Assembly: GCA_947306175.1 (NCBI GenBank)
Contig: CAMZFV010000029.1
Location: 1 to 39,333 of the forward strand
DNA from: an uncultured Prevotellaceae bacterium
GTDB lineage: Bacteria > Bacteroidota > Bacteroidia > Bacteroidales > Muribaculaceae
Length of the DNA: 39,333 nucleotides
Direction: 5' to 3'
Shown one piece after another: positions 24,081 through 31,751 of this stretch (position 1 is the first letter of the stretch; each line of letters starts with the position of its first letter). A model generated the notes under the pieces. The model was not told the DNA's origin. It worked only from the letters and a program-made list of their open reading frames with translations, and did not search any database. Both the position numbers and the translations under genes were made by a program.

Positions 24081-25416
24081 ACTCCTCGGTGTTAACAGTG
24101 ACTTTGACTTTGGCGATGCGGTATTTCACGACCTTGATGACAGTGAAGGTGAAACGGCCGTGGGTAATGACTTCTTTTTCCTTGAGGAAGTCGCCCTTGA
24201 TGTCGAGCAGGTAGCCGGCGATGGTTTCGGCTTCCTCGCCATGCTCGCCCAGCTCTTCCTCGTCGATATCCAGGACGCGGGCAAAATCGCTCAACAGCGT
24301 CTTGCCGTCAAACATCCATGTGTTCTTGTTGATACGGTTATAGAATTTTTCCTCGGTATCGTACTCGTCGTTGATATCACCCACGATTTCCTCCAGCACG
24401 TCCTCAAGGGTGGCGATGCCCTGGGTGCAGCCGAACTCATCGACGACGATGGCCATGTGCATCTTCTTCATACGGAAGTCCTCCAGCAGGTCGTCGAGCA
24501 TACGTGTCTCGGGGACGAAATAGGCGGGGCGCATGAGCGTCTGCCACTTGAACGTGTTGTCACGGTTGCCGATGTAAGGCAAAAGGTCCTTGGCGTATAG
24601 GATGCCCTTGATGTTGTCAGGCGTCTCCTCATAGACGGGCATACGCGAATAGCCCGTGTCGATGACCTTGCGGACCACCTCGTCGAAGGTGTCGTCCTGG
24701 TCGATGTCCACAACATCGACACGCGGGCGCATGATGTCGCTCACGGTCTTGTCGCCGAAGGAGAGGATGCCCTCGAGCAGTTCCTTCTCATCGGGGTTTT
24801 TCACTTCGCTCACCTCCAGGGCACGTGTAAGGTCATCAACCGAGAGTTCCTCGGCCTCGGACGAGACCACCTTGTTCATCAGGCTCGTACTGCGCACCAG
24901 CAGGGCCGTGAGCGGCGAGAACAGCTTGACGGCCGCCTTAATGGGCGCTGATACCATCGCCGCAAATTTGACGTTGAAATTGGTGGCATATAGTTTGGGA
25001 ATCACCTCACCAAAGAGGAGAATCAGGAAGGTCAGGATCACCGTCTGCACAATGAAGTCGAGCACCGAGCTCTTGAAGTCAAAGATCTGGTTCATCGCAT
25101 AGTTCAATACGATGGCAATCATGATGTTGACCAGATTGTTACCCACGAGGATAGTGGCCAGCAGCTTCTCGGGGTTCTTGAGCAGCTCTGCCACCCGCTC
25201 GCGGCGGTGGGAGTCCTCGATGCTGTCCACATCGTCGGGGCGCAACGAGAAAAAGGCAATCTCGCTGCCCGAGTTGAATGCCGACAGGAAAAGTCCTAAA
25301 ACGGAGACGATGATGGCGATGATGCTACCCGCAGTGGGTATATTGAAAGTGACAAGCGGATGTCCGCTCGCTGTGCAGAGTACCGATAACAGGCACGATA
25401 ACGGGTCAGGGTCCAA
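24079..25416 (-). CDS. gldE: GldE-like CNNM/CBS-domain transporter-family protein
   Basis: The product is 445 aa from a TTG start at 25416 (MDPDPLSCLLSVLC...). The longer ORF beginning at ATG 25476 is rejected because a consensus promoter lies inside that extension. A DUF21/CNNM membrane domain (residues ~25-180, SAFNSGSEIAFFSL, ATILVGNNLVNIM, LLFGEVIPK) is followed by two CBS domains (~200-320, SDIMRPRVDVVDID, YSRMPVYEE, FRMKKMHMAIVVDEFG) and a CorC_HlyC domain (~350-440). In gliding Bacteroidetes GldE accompanies GldD; in gut species it is thought to be an envelope or Mg/Co-efflux-type protein. Neighbours give no gliding genes. The right arm of a family B repeat abuts the stop codon. Confidence 0.85.
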   Translation of the reverse strand: MDPDPLSCLLSVLCTASGHPLVTFNIPTAGSIIAIIVSVLGLFLSAFNSGSEIAFFSLRPDDVDSIEDSHRRERVAELLKNPEKLLATILVGNNLVNIMIAIVLNYAMNQIFDFKSSVLDFIVQTVILTFLILLFGEVIPKLYATNFNVKFAAMVSAPIKAAVKLFSPLTALLVRSTSLMNKVVSSEAEELSVDDLTRALEVSEVKNPDEKELLEGILSFGDKTVSDIMRPRVDVVDIDQDDTFDEVVRKVIDTGYSRMPVYEETPDNIKGILYAKDLLPYIGNRDNTFKWQTLMRPAYFVPETRMLDDLLEDFRMKKMHMAIVVDEFGCTQGIATLEDVLEEIVGDINDEYDTEEKFYNRINKNTWMFDGKTLLSDFARVLDIDEEELGEHGEEAETIAGYLLDIKGDFLKEKEVITHGRFTFTVIKVVKYRIAKVKVTVNTEE

Positions 25417-25445
25417 AATTAATGTCGTTTTGTTGAATAATGCGA

Positions 25446-25477
25446 CAAAGATACAGCAAGCTGAGCACAAAAACAAA
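25446..25477 (-). promoter_or_regulatory. Promoter of gldE (decides the start codon)
   Basis: On the minus strand TTTG (25477-25474), 20 bases, TATCTTTG (25453-25446). Transcription should begin near 25440, downstream of the ATG at 25476, which therefore cannot be the translation start. Confidence 0.78.
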
Positions 25478-25499
25478 TTTTATTTTGATTTTGGCTGGG

Positions 25500-26390
25500 T
25501 TACTTCATCGGTTCGACGGTGTAGCCGCGGTCGCGGAGCAGTTGCAGGAGGCCCTGGTCGCCGGGCAGGTGGCCAGCGCCGACGCAAACCAGTGCAGTGC
25601 GCTCGGGCATGATCTTGACGAGTTTTTCCACCCAGTTGCGGTTGCGGTCATAGATGAGTGCATCCATCGCCTCGGCGTCATCGCCACCGATTTCGGGATC
25701 AGTCATCACCTCTTCAATCTTGGCAAGGTCCTGTGACATATAAGCCTCAACAAGTGCCGATGACTGCACGGTGAAGAGATCATCCTTCTTGCAAGTCTCC
25801 AGCAGTTGCTCGGCCTGTTCAGTCAATGAGCCATTAAAGAGGAGTTCGATCTGTTCTTGGATTGACTCCAACCCTTTAGAGGGGCGTCCCATCTCGTTTG
25901 CACGGGTCTGGACTGCCATGTCGATGAGTTCGTTCTCGTTGAAGTTGGGGAAATACTTCACTGCCTGCATGGCCTGCATTTGCACGCTGATGGCACTGGG
26001 TTTGAGCATATTCATCTGGCTGAGTTTCACGCCCATGTTGCCGAAGTACTTGTTAAATACATTCTCGACGACAGCATACTGCTCGGGGGTGAACAACTTG
26101 TCGAGTGTGCTGTCGGCAGGAGCCATCATGGCTTGAGCCATTGCCAACTGAGCTTCCTGGCCCATCATTTCCTCCTTGTCGATTTCGCCAATGACGATGT
26201 CGCAGCCTTCCAGCGCCTGTTCCATACCGGGGATTTTGTCCATCATTGAAGCAGGGGCGAAATGATAGGTGCCCATGATGTAGCTGGGTCGCCCGAGTCC
26301 GTTACCGCTCACTTTCCACAACAACTGTGCCTGCGCCGCCATTGCGACGATGACCAATGTCAGAATCAGGGATAATCTTTTCATATTCAT
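25500..26390 (-). CDS. TraB/GumN family secreted protein
   Basis: The product is 296 aa. The signal peptide MNMKRLSLILTLVIVAMAAQA leads into QLLWKVSGNGLGRPSYIMGTYHF; GTYH at 40-43 is the first conserved motif of the TraB/GumN/Tiki superfamily. Later motifs: YDRNRNWVEKLVKIM and VCVGAGHLPGDQGLLQLLRDRGY. Related Tiki proteins are metalloproteases using the GxxH pair; Bacteroidales members are periplasmic or surface proteins of unknown substrate, and the ligand His/Glu positions are conserved here. It is upstream of gldE on the same strand with only 23 bp to the gldE -33 box, so the two are separate units. Confidence 0.9.
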   Translation of the reverse strand: MNMKRLSLILTLVIVAMAAQAQLLWKVSGNGLGRPSYIMGTYHFAPASMMDKIPGMEQALEGCDIVIGEIDKEEMMGQEAQLAMAQAMMAPADSTLDKLFTPEQYAVVENVFNKYFGNMGVKLSQMNMLKPSAISVQMQAMQAVKYFPNFNENELIDMAVQTRANEMGRPSKGLESIQEQIELLFNGSLTEQAEQLLETCKKDDLFTVQSSALVEAYMSQDLAKIEEVMTDPEIGGDDAEAMDALIYDRNRNWVEKLVKIMPERTALVCVGAGHLPGDQGLLQLLRDRGYTVEPMK

Positions 26391-26421
26391 CTAAATTCCT
26401 TTTATCGTTCAATACTATGTA

Positions 26422-26429
26422 CAAAGTTA
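26422..26429 (-). promoter_or_regulatory. -7 box (TAACTTTG) upstream of the TraB/GumN gene
   Basis: TAACTTTG on the minus strand, about 32 bp before the ATG. The expected -33 TTTG is weak (TTTTTC), so confidence is moderate. The 26391-26753 gap otherwise holds a hairpin terminator and a family C array. Confidence 0.5.
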
Positions 26430-26623
26430 GGAAGAAATCGTTGAAAAACCCGTTTTGGCGTCTGTTTTTTTGCAAAATCCCCCATAATGATGAGAAAAAA
26501 CAGGAAAAATGCCAAGATTTAGTGATTGTACAGCCCATTGGGCGGCAGTAATTTTGCAGCGTGAGAAAGTGAATTAGTTATTAGTTGATTCAACAGTAAA
26601 CAGAAAGTAAAAACAGATAAAAT

Positions 26624-26655
26624 GCCGCACCGATGTGATATCGATGCGGCTTTTT
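26624..26655. terminator. Hairpin terminator, possibly bidirectional, after the C69 dipeptidase gene
   Basis: GCCGCACCGAT...ATCGATGCGGC (26624-26650) is followed on the plus strand by TTTTT and on the minus strand by ATTTT. The minus-strand C69 gene ends 98 bp away, with a family C array between. Confidence 0.6.
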
Positions 26656-26663
26656 GATTTTAG

Positions 26664-26705
26664 TTTTTAGTCCTTAGTTTCTAGTCCTTAGTCCTTAGTT
26701 TCTAG
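26664..26705. repeat. Family C repeat array (degenerate)
   Basis: TTTTTAGTCCTTAG, TTTCTAGTCCTTAG, then half units TCCTTAG and TTTCTAG. Here there is no adjacent four-helix-bundle gene, so the array exists without cargo. Confidence 0.85.
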
Positions 26706-26753
26706 TTGGGGTCGTGACGGGAGTCACGGCATAGAGGGACCCTGAGGGGACGT

Positions 26754-28457
26754 TTAGTTGCGATCTTTTTCTTCGAGCCAGACGGGTTCCTCGACCTTGA
26801 GGACTTGACCTGTGCCGTTGAGACCCTTGACCTGCATCTCGTAGTACTCCTTGGTGTAACCGGCAAATTTGGGCGAAGAGGGCGTTCCCCACTCGTTGCG
26901 CATGAACTTGCCGTCCTTCTCCTTCTTGATGTTACCGTCGAGGTACTTGACAAAGAGGTATTCTCCCAGCTTGCGGTAGCGTGCGGTGGCATCCTGACCA
27001 GCGTTGACCGAGTAGTTAGTCAGCAGGCGGATAGCGGCGTCACGGTCGGTAGCGAGCAGCGATGTAGCCTGTGCCTCAATGACGGGCTGTTGCTTGGCGA
27101 AGTTGTCCTCGATGGCACCCTGCACCTTGCGAATGTCGCCAATCATCTGGGAATAGCGGTGATAGGCCTGGTTAGCCACCCAGTTGTTGACCCAGAAAGC
27201 ACAATCCCAATCCAGGGTGTACATGTCGGCCTTGCCCTGACGGTAGCTCTCGGGCACCTGCGTGATGCTGCAATACATGGGCACGAAGACGGCGGTGTTG
27301 GCATCATCGACGCCGAACCAGAAACAGCCGCCTACCTCGTCGGGCATCCACGAGCGCATCTGGGCGGTGAAGACCCAACCCGTCTGCTGCGTGGCGATGG
27401 CACGCTCCTGGCTGTACTTCACGCCGTCCACCTCAAAGTCCATGGGACGCCAGCGGTAAGGCACGGCATAGGCGGTCTTGGCACCGGCATCCAAGGTCAT
27501 GTCAAACGGGGTACCCTCGAAGTGGTCACGCATCATCTCCTGCATATCGCGCACGCTGATCTTGCGGTCGGGCTTCACGTAGAGGGGCATCACGTCGGCA
27601 TCGGCACGGGTCTTGCCCATGATGAAGGGCAGATAGGCGTCCATGCCCTTGTGGAAACGGTTGAAGTAGCTCCACACGCGGGCATCACAACCGCGCAGTG
27701 CACCAGCGTCAAACTTCTGGTAAACAGGTGCGAAGGCGAAGTCGGCATCCTTGCCGCTGTAGAGGCCTTTCTTCTTGGCGAAGGAGATGACGTCCTTGCT
27801 GTACATGACGTTCTTCTTGTCCTTCATGTCAAACTTCCAGATACGGGGATTGTTGGCGTGTCCGGCGATGCAGTCGTCGGGGATGCGGATGGCTACCCAC
27901 ACGGCACCCAGCTCATCGGGACCCTTGCCGATCATATCCATGATCCAGATCTCGTTGGGGTCACCGATCGAGAAGGACTCACCCTCGCTGGCATAGCCGT
28001 ACTTGGCCACCAGTTCGGTCATCCACTTGATTGCCTCACGGGCAGTCTTGGAACGCTGCAGGGCAATGTACATCAGGCTACCGTAGTCGATGATCGACCT
28101 GCCTGTGGTGTCCCACAGTTCCTCGCGTCCACCCCAAGTGCTCTCGGCGATGGTTACCTGGTGCTCGTTCATATTGCCGATGACGGCATAGGTGTGAGCG
28201 ACCTCGGGAATCTCGCCCAGGGGCTTGTTGCTATCCCAATCGATAATCTTGCGCATGGCTCCAGGCGCATGATCGGCAGCGGGAATGTACTGCAAGTCAC
28301 CGAACAGCGTGTGACTGTCGGCAGCATAGGTGATGATGGTCGAGCCATCGGCACTGGCGTTCTTTCCCACCAGCAGATTGGTACAGGCATCGGCAGCGGT
28401 CCAGCCAGCGAGCGCCAGCAGAGCAGCCGATAAGAGTTTCATTGACAGATGTTTCAT
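26754..28457 (-). CDS. C69 family dipeptidase (secreted)
   Basis: The product is 567 aa with signal peptide MKHLSMKLLSAALLALAGWTAADA. The mature chain starts at Cys25 (CTNLLVGKNASADGSTI), the N-terminal nucleophile that family C69/U34 Ntn hydrolases expose after cleavage. Further family blocks: HQVTIAESTWGGREEL, ASEGESFSIGDPNEIWIMDMIGKG, RIPDDCIAGHANNPRI and QQTGWVFTAQMRSWMP. It cleaves dipeptides in the periplasm or outside. An internal ATG at 28442 also yields a signal peptide. It is the last gene of a co-directional cluster beginning at the GH25 gene. Confidence 0.93.
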   Translation of the reverse strand: MKHLSMKLLSAALLALAGWTAADACTNLLVGKNASADGSTIITYAADSHTLFGDLQYIPAADHAPGAMRKIIDWDSNKPLGEIPEVAHTYAVIGNMNEHQVTIAESTWGGREELWDTTGRSIIDYGSLMYIALQRSKTAREAIKWMTELVAKYGYASEGESFSIGDPNEIWIMDMIGKGPDELGAVWVAIRIPDDCIAGHANNPRIWKFDMKDKKNVMYSKDVISFAKKKGLYSGKDADFAFAPVYQKFDAGALRGCDARVWSYFNRFHKGMDAYLPFIMGKTRADADVMPLYVKPDRKISVRDMQEMMRDHFEGTPFDMTLDAGAKTAYAVPYRWRPMDFEVDGVKYSQERAIATQQTGWVFTAQMRSWMPDEVGGCFWFGVDDANTAVFVPMYCSITQVPESYRQGKADMYTLDWDCAFWVNNWVANQAYHRYSQMIGDIRKVQGAIEDNFAKQQPVIEAQATSLLATDRDAAIRLLTNYSVNAGQDATARYRKLGEYLFVKYLDGNIKKEKDGKFMRNEWGTPSSPKFAGYTKEYYEMQVKGLNGTGQVLKVEEPVWLEEKDRN

Positions 28458-28507
28458 TTTTCTTTTTGGTTTTGGTTGGTTATAGTTATGGATTTATATT
28501 TTTCACG

Positions 28508-29029
28508 TCAGTTGCCCACGGGGATGTCGTAGCCCGTCAGGCGGAAGGCGACCTGGAAAGGCGTCGCCTGCTTGCGCGGCTGCGGCCCCGCATAATAGTA
28601 GAAGAGTCGCTGCACGTCGAAGGACTTGATGCTGACCAGCTTGGTCTCACCCGGCTTGAGATTGACAGGCACGGTGACCGAGCGCTGGGTGAGCATCTCG
28701 CCGTTCATCGTCGTGTATCGCAGCAGCAGACGCACGGCGCTCATGCGCTGCTGCGTGTTGTTGGTGATGAAAAAGGATTCCTTGCTGTCGCTGGCGCGCT
28801 TGCTGTAGCCCTTGAGGGTCACGGCGGCCGGATCGATGCCTGTGAGGCTGTCGGGCACGAGACCATCGGTCGTCTCCAGCGGCATCATGGGAACCTCGGT
28901 CGAGCGCAGGTTCTTGCGCGTCGTTTTGGTTCTGGCGTCAATCTGTAACGTGCTGAATAACAGTAATGTTATCATTATCAGCAGGAGGTGCGGACGTGTT
29001 AAAATATGTTTACGACTTTTCCTCATCAC
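28508..29029 (-). CDS. Unrecognised secreted protein with an FxLYD/Ig-like region
   Basis: The product is 173 aa. A hydrophobic N-terminal segment (PHLLLIMITLLLFSTLQIDA) is preceded by a basic stretch, so export or anchoring is likely. Residues ~70-170 (ESFFITNNTQQRMSAVRLLLRYTTMNGEMLTQRSV, LKPGETKLVSI) look like a small beta-sandwich of the type found in bacterial FxLYD-like domains. It overlaps the upstream gene by 4 bp, so the two are translationally coupled. I do not recognise a named family; envelope function is inferred from location. Confidence 0.72.
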   Translation of the reverse strand: MMRKSRKHILTRPHLLLIMITLLLFSTLQIDARTKTTRKNLRSTEVPMMPLETTDGLVPDSLTGIDPAAVTLKGYSKRASDSKESFFITNNTQQRMSAVRLLLRYTTMNGEMLTQRSVTVPVNLKPGETKLVSIKSFDVQRLFYYYAGPQPRKQATPFQVAFRLTGYDIPVGN

Positions 29030-29622
29030 AGATATCTAATGCGGTTAAACGGGTTGCCGTCGCCCCCCTCGGGATAGATTTTGCGAAAGCCTACGGGCAG
29101 ACGTTCGCCTGTCTTCTCGGGTATGATGCTCATGCCGCTGAACAGGGTGGGCAGGAAACGCACGATATTGACGCGCACCTTGAACTTCCACCGTGGCGGG
29201 TCGAAGGTGAGCGTCGTGGCCTTCCCGTTGAGTGTCGCCACGCACTGCAACGGCTTGATCAAGGTCACCTTGTCGCGCTGGCTGTAGAGCCACAGCTGGT
29301 ACTTATTGTCCACTGCGCTGGAGGCGATATATCCGATTACCGTTCCCGGCACGTCATTGATGTCGGGCGAGTCGAGGAGGATAATGCGATAGCCGATGTT
29401 GTGCTCGCCACGGTAACGCTCGATGCCCAGGGTCATCTCCTCGTTGGGATAGTACCAAATGCCCTCGAGCGGCTGCATGTCGGTCTCGTCGAGGCGCACG
29501 CGCATCGAGTCGAGGTCGAGTCCGTCGATCACGACGGCACGCTTGGGAATACCGTTGCCAGCCGTCGCCATGAGTGGCAACAGCATGAGCATCAGCGATA
29601 TGATGGCGGCACGTCGAGGCAT
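29026..29622 (-). CDS. Unrecognised secreted protein
   Basis: The product is 198 aa. The signal peptide is MPRRAAIISLMLMLLPLMATA. The mature part contains GIWYYPNEEMTLGIERYRGEHNIGYRI and WLYSQRDKVTLIKPLQCVATL, then a C-terminal PRWKFKVRVNIVRFLPTLF. Tyr- and Arg-rich beta strands suggest a periplasmic domain. It lies 10 bp after DUF3078 and overlaps the next gene by 4 bp, so it is part of one operon. No family recognised. Confidence 0.75.
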   Translation of the reverse strand: MPRRAAIISLMLMLLPLMATAGNGIPKRAVVIDGLDLDSMRVRLDETDMQPLEGIWYYPNEEMTLGIERYRGEHNIGYRIILLDSPDINDVPGTVIGYIASSAVDNKYQLWLYSQRDKVTLIKPLQCVATLNGKATTLTFDPPRWKFKVRVNIVRFLPTLFSGMSIIPEKTGERLPVGFRKIYPEGGDGNPFNRIRYL

Positions 29623-29632
29623 GGCGTGGAAA

Positions 29633-30880
29633 TCAGTTCACTGTGGCAAAGCGGTAGATGACACCGAGGCTGAGGATTTCCTTGAACTGCCAGTAGTTCC
29701 AATCGTCGTCGCGGGGACGCGAGCGGTCAAAGCGCAAGTGGGTATAGAGCTGTGTGGTCAGATACTTGCCGATGGAGAAGTCCAGCGTGTTCTCCCAGTC
29801 GCCCTGTACATACTCATAGTTAGTAAACATATAGAGCCTGGACATGATCATCACGCTGGGGTTGAAACGCCATATCCACTTGGCCTCGAAGTTGCTACCG
29901 AAGGTGCTCTTGCTGTGATGTCCCGCGTCAATACCGAAGCGCACGGGGTCAATATCGGTGATGTTGCGGCAATACTTCAGGTTATAGGAGAGCGGAGCGA
30001 TGGCCAGTGTGAACATGCGGTCATCGGCCTTCTTGTAGCTGTAGGTCATACCGAGACCGATGTTCAACTCGGCGGGCGAGAGGAAGGCCGCGGTCATCGT
30101 GCGCGTGTTGGTCTTGTAGTTGTTCAGGAACTGAGTCGTGAACTGCAACATGGCACTATAGTACCAGTTTTTCACGGCCTTGTAACCCAACTGCGAGGAA
30201 AACAGGAAGTTATCCTCGTTGATGAGGTACTTACGGATGCTGTCACCGTGGGTGGTCGCGATGCCTAACTTATAGGACAAAGTATTGTTAAACAGCCAGT
30301 TGGGGTGAATGTCCTGATTGAGGTTGCAGTTCCAGTTGATGCCACCCAGCAGGGCGAGGTTGTTCTCGCCACCCTGGTACCAGTTGCCGCTGATGTAGGC
30401 CTGGGTGAACTGCAAGGAGGCAGCGAACACGTGGAGCCAGTCGTGGACGGGCAGCACGGGCGCCTCAGGGGCAGCGACATCCTCGACCTCGACCTGCGGC
30501 GGGGCGATGGTGAGCATACCCTGTCGCGGGTCAGCGGTAATCACGCCTTCGGGGGGCGCCTCGGGCAGGCGGTTGGCATTATAGGCCACGAGCTGCGGGT
30601 TCTCGATCATCGCACGCTGGCGCAACTGCTGTGTGCGGTAGGCTTCGTTGATGGCATTTTGCAGCCATTCGTCCCCTGCATCAAGGGCATAGAGTTGGTC
30701 GTTTTTTGCCGATTTCATCGAATGATTTCCGCCATCGGAGATGTAATTGTCATAGACGAGCGGGGCGTAGAGCATGCTCGGCTCGACGTCGGGCCAGATG
30801 CCGTCGGTCGCGGCAGCAACAAGACTCATCGCCGTCATCAAGGCGGTGGTTAAGCAGGCTTTTAGTGTTAATGTTTTCAT
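29633..30880 (-). CDS. DUF3078 domain protein (outer-membrane beta-barrel type)
   Basis: The product is 415 aa from ATG 30880 (MKTLTLKACLTTALMTAMSLVAAA, signal peptide). The longer ORF to ~30925 is rejected because its first 15 codons are translated family E repeat. Residues ~160-415 show alternating aromatic strands (YISGNWYQGGENNLALLGGINWNCN, WLFNNTLSYKLGIATT, LGMTYSYKKADDRMFTLAIAPLSYN), typical of DUF3078 and of outer-membrane barrels, with a C-terminal aromatic strand (LSLGVIYRFATVN). The family is widespread in Bacteroidetes and of unknown function. It is first or second in a co-directional envelope cluster. Confidence 0.85.
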   Translation of the reverse strand: MKTLTLKACLTTALMTAMSLVAAATDGIWPDVEPSMLYAPLVYDNYISDGGNHSMKSAKNDQLYALDAGDEWLQNAINEAYRTQQLRQRAMIENPQLVAYNANRLPEAPPEGVITADPRQGMLTIAPPQVEVEDVAAPEAPVLPVHDWLHVFAASLQFTQAYISGNWYQGGENNLALLGGINWNCNLNQDIHPNWLFNNTLSYKLGIATTHGDSIRKYLINEDNFLFSSQLGYKAVKNWYYSAMLQFTTQFLNNYKTNTRTMTAAFLSPAELNIGLGMTYSYKKADDRMFTLAIAPLSYNLKYCRNITDIDPVRFGIDAGHHSKSTFGSNFEAKWIWRFNPSVMIMSRLYMFTNYEYVQGDWENTLDFSIGKYLTTQLYTHLRFDRSRPRDDDWNYWQFKEILSLGVIYRFATVN

Positions 30881-30897
30881 TGGACACGATATTATGT

Positions 30898-30952
30898 CCG
30901 CGCTGGGCGCGGAGAAATTAAACAAAAATAACTTACAAAATTAAACAAAAAT
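30898..30952 (-). repeat. Family E repeat, single copy upstream of DUF3078
   Basis: GC-rich hairpin CCGCGC-TGG-GCGCGG (30898-30912), then GAGAAATTAAACAAAAAT (30912-30929) and a second box AAAATTAAACAAAAAT (30937-30952). It lies 18 bp upstream of the DUF3078 start codon. Read toward the gene, the AT-rich part comes first and the hairpin last. Confidence 0.88.
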
Positions 30953-30985
30953 ATCGATTCAGTCCAGTAAAGCGGGATATTTTTA

Positions 30986-31744
30986 TTAGGCGTCGTAGAG
31001 TTTTTCTTTTTTGGTGGAGCGTCGGGGTTCTTGAGGTTGTGGTGTGGATTTCTTTTTGTCCTTGTCGGCCTTTTGCTTGGTCTGCACCTTTTGGCGCTTG
31101 CGCTCGTGGTTGGGCTGCTGTTTTTTGTTCTCGGCAAAGCTCTTGATCATGTCCTCGACGGTCTCGCGGTTGCCGTAGAGGTAGTTGACGGTGACCTCGA
31201 TGATGAGGTTCTGGTGCTTGCTGACGATATCGGCGATGATGGCGCGCGAGCCGTCGGGCATGGTGCCGACGATGCTGTAGGTCTTCTTGAAGCCCTTGAC
31301 CTTGATTTTGCCGTTGCTCAGGTCGTACATGTTGTAACCGAGGGCCTTGCGTTGCAGGTTCTCGGTGAGCATCTTCTTCTCGTCGCCCTTGTCCTGGCTG
31401 TAGAGCTGCACAGTCATCACCATGTCCTCCCACTGCACCTCAAACCTCGTGGGACTATTGAAGGTGACAAAGCCGCCCTCGGGGGTCTCAAACGAGAGGT
31501 CGTAACGGCTCCAGTTATAGACAGTTGCTGCGGCATCGGTGGCGCAGAAGAGCGTCACAAGCAGCAACACAACCAAACCCACTCGTTTTTTTAATCGTGC
31601 TATCGCACGAGAAATTAAGCAAAAATTAATAATAGAATTAAATAAAAAATTATGTTCAATTTTGTTTAATTTCTCGCCCGCAGGGCGATAAAACCACGAT
31701 GGTTGTATACTGATACTCTGGTGGTTAGATCCTATTGTCATCAT
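30986..31744 (-). CDS. Unrecognised secreted protein with a basic C-terminal tail; 5' end altered by a family E repeat
   Basis: As an ATG-started ORF it has 252 aa, but residues ~19-50 (FYRPAGEKLNKIEHNFLFN...) are translated family E repeat. The natural-looking signal peptide (LKKRVGLVVLLLVTLFCATDAAA) begins only at residue 51, with no Met; a GTG at 31582 is a possible start. The mature part (~74-205) begins TVYNWSRYDLSFETPEGG and includes NGKIKVKGFKKTYSIVG. The last ~45 residues are Lys/Gln-rich, low complexity (KQKADKDKKK). It lies 7 bp after the GH25 gene, so it is probably translated from the same mRNA. Family and function unknown. Confidence 0.62.
   Translation of the reverse strand: MMTIGSNHQSISIQPSWFYRPAGEKLNKIEHNFLFNSIINFCLISRAIARLKKRVGLVVLLLVTLFCATDAAATVYNWSRYDLSFETPEGGFVTFNSPTRFEVQWEDMVMTVQLYSQDKGDEKKMLTENLQRKALGYNMYDLSNGKIKVKGFKKTYSIVGTMPDGSRAIIADIVSKHQNLIIEVTVNYLYGNRETVEDMIKSFAENKKQQPNHERKRQKVQTKQKADKDKKKSTPQPQEPRRSTKKEKLYDA
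31595..31691. repeat. Family E inverted pair without cargo ('empty' element)
   Basis: Left hairpin TCGTGC-TATC-GCACGA (31595-31610) followed by GAAATTAAGCAAAAATT, then an AT-rich middle, then TTTTGTTTAATTTCTC (31660-31675) followed by the right hairpin CGCCC-GCA-GGGCG (31675-31687) and ATAAAA. The hairpins face outward and the AT-rich boxes inward, as in the cargo-bearing copy at 35511-36176. Confidence 0.87.
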
Positions 31745-31751
31745 AATAGAG

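Noticed and set aside
26805..28433. 542-codon plus-strand open frame opposite the C69 dipeptidase
   Set aside because: Antisense shadow without signal peptide, motifs or spacing that fits neighbours.
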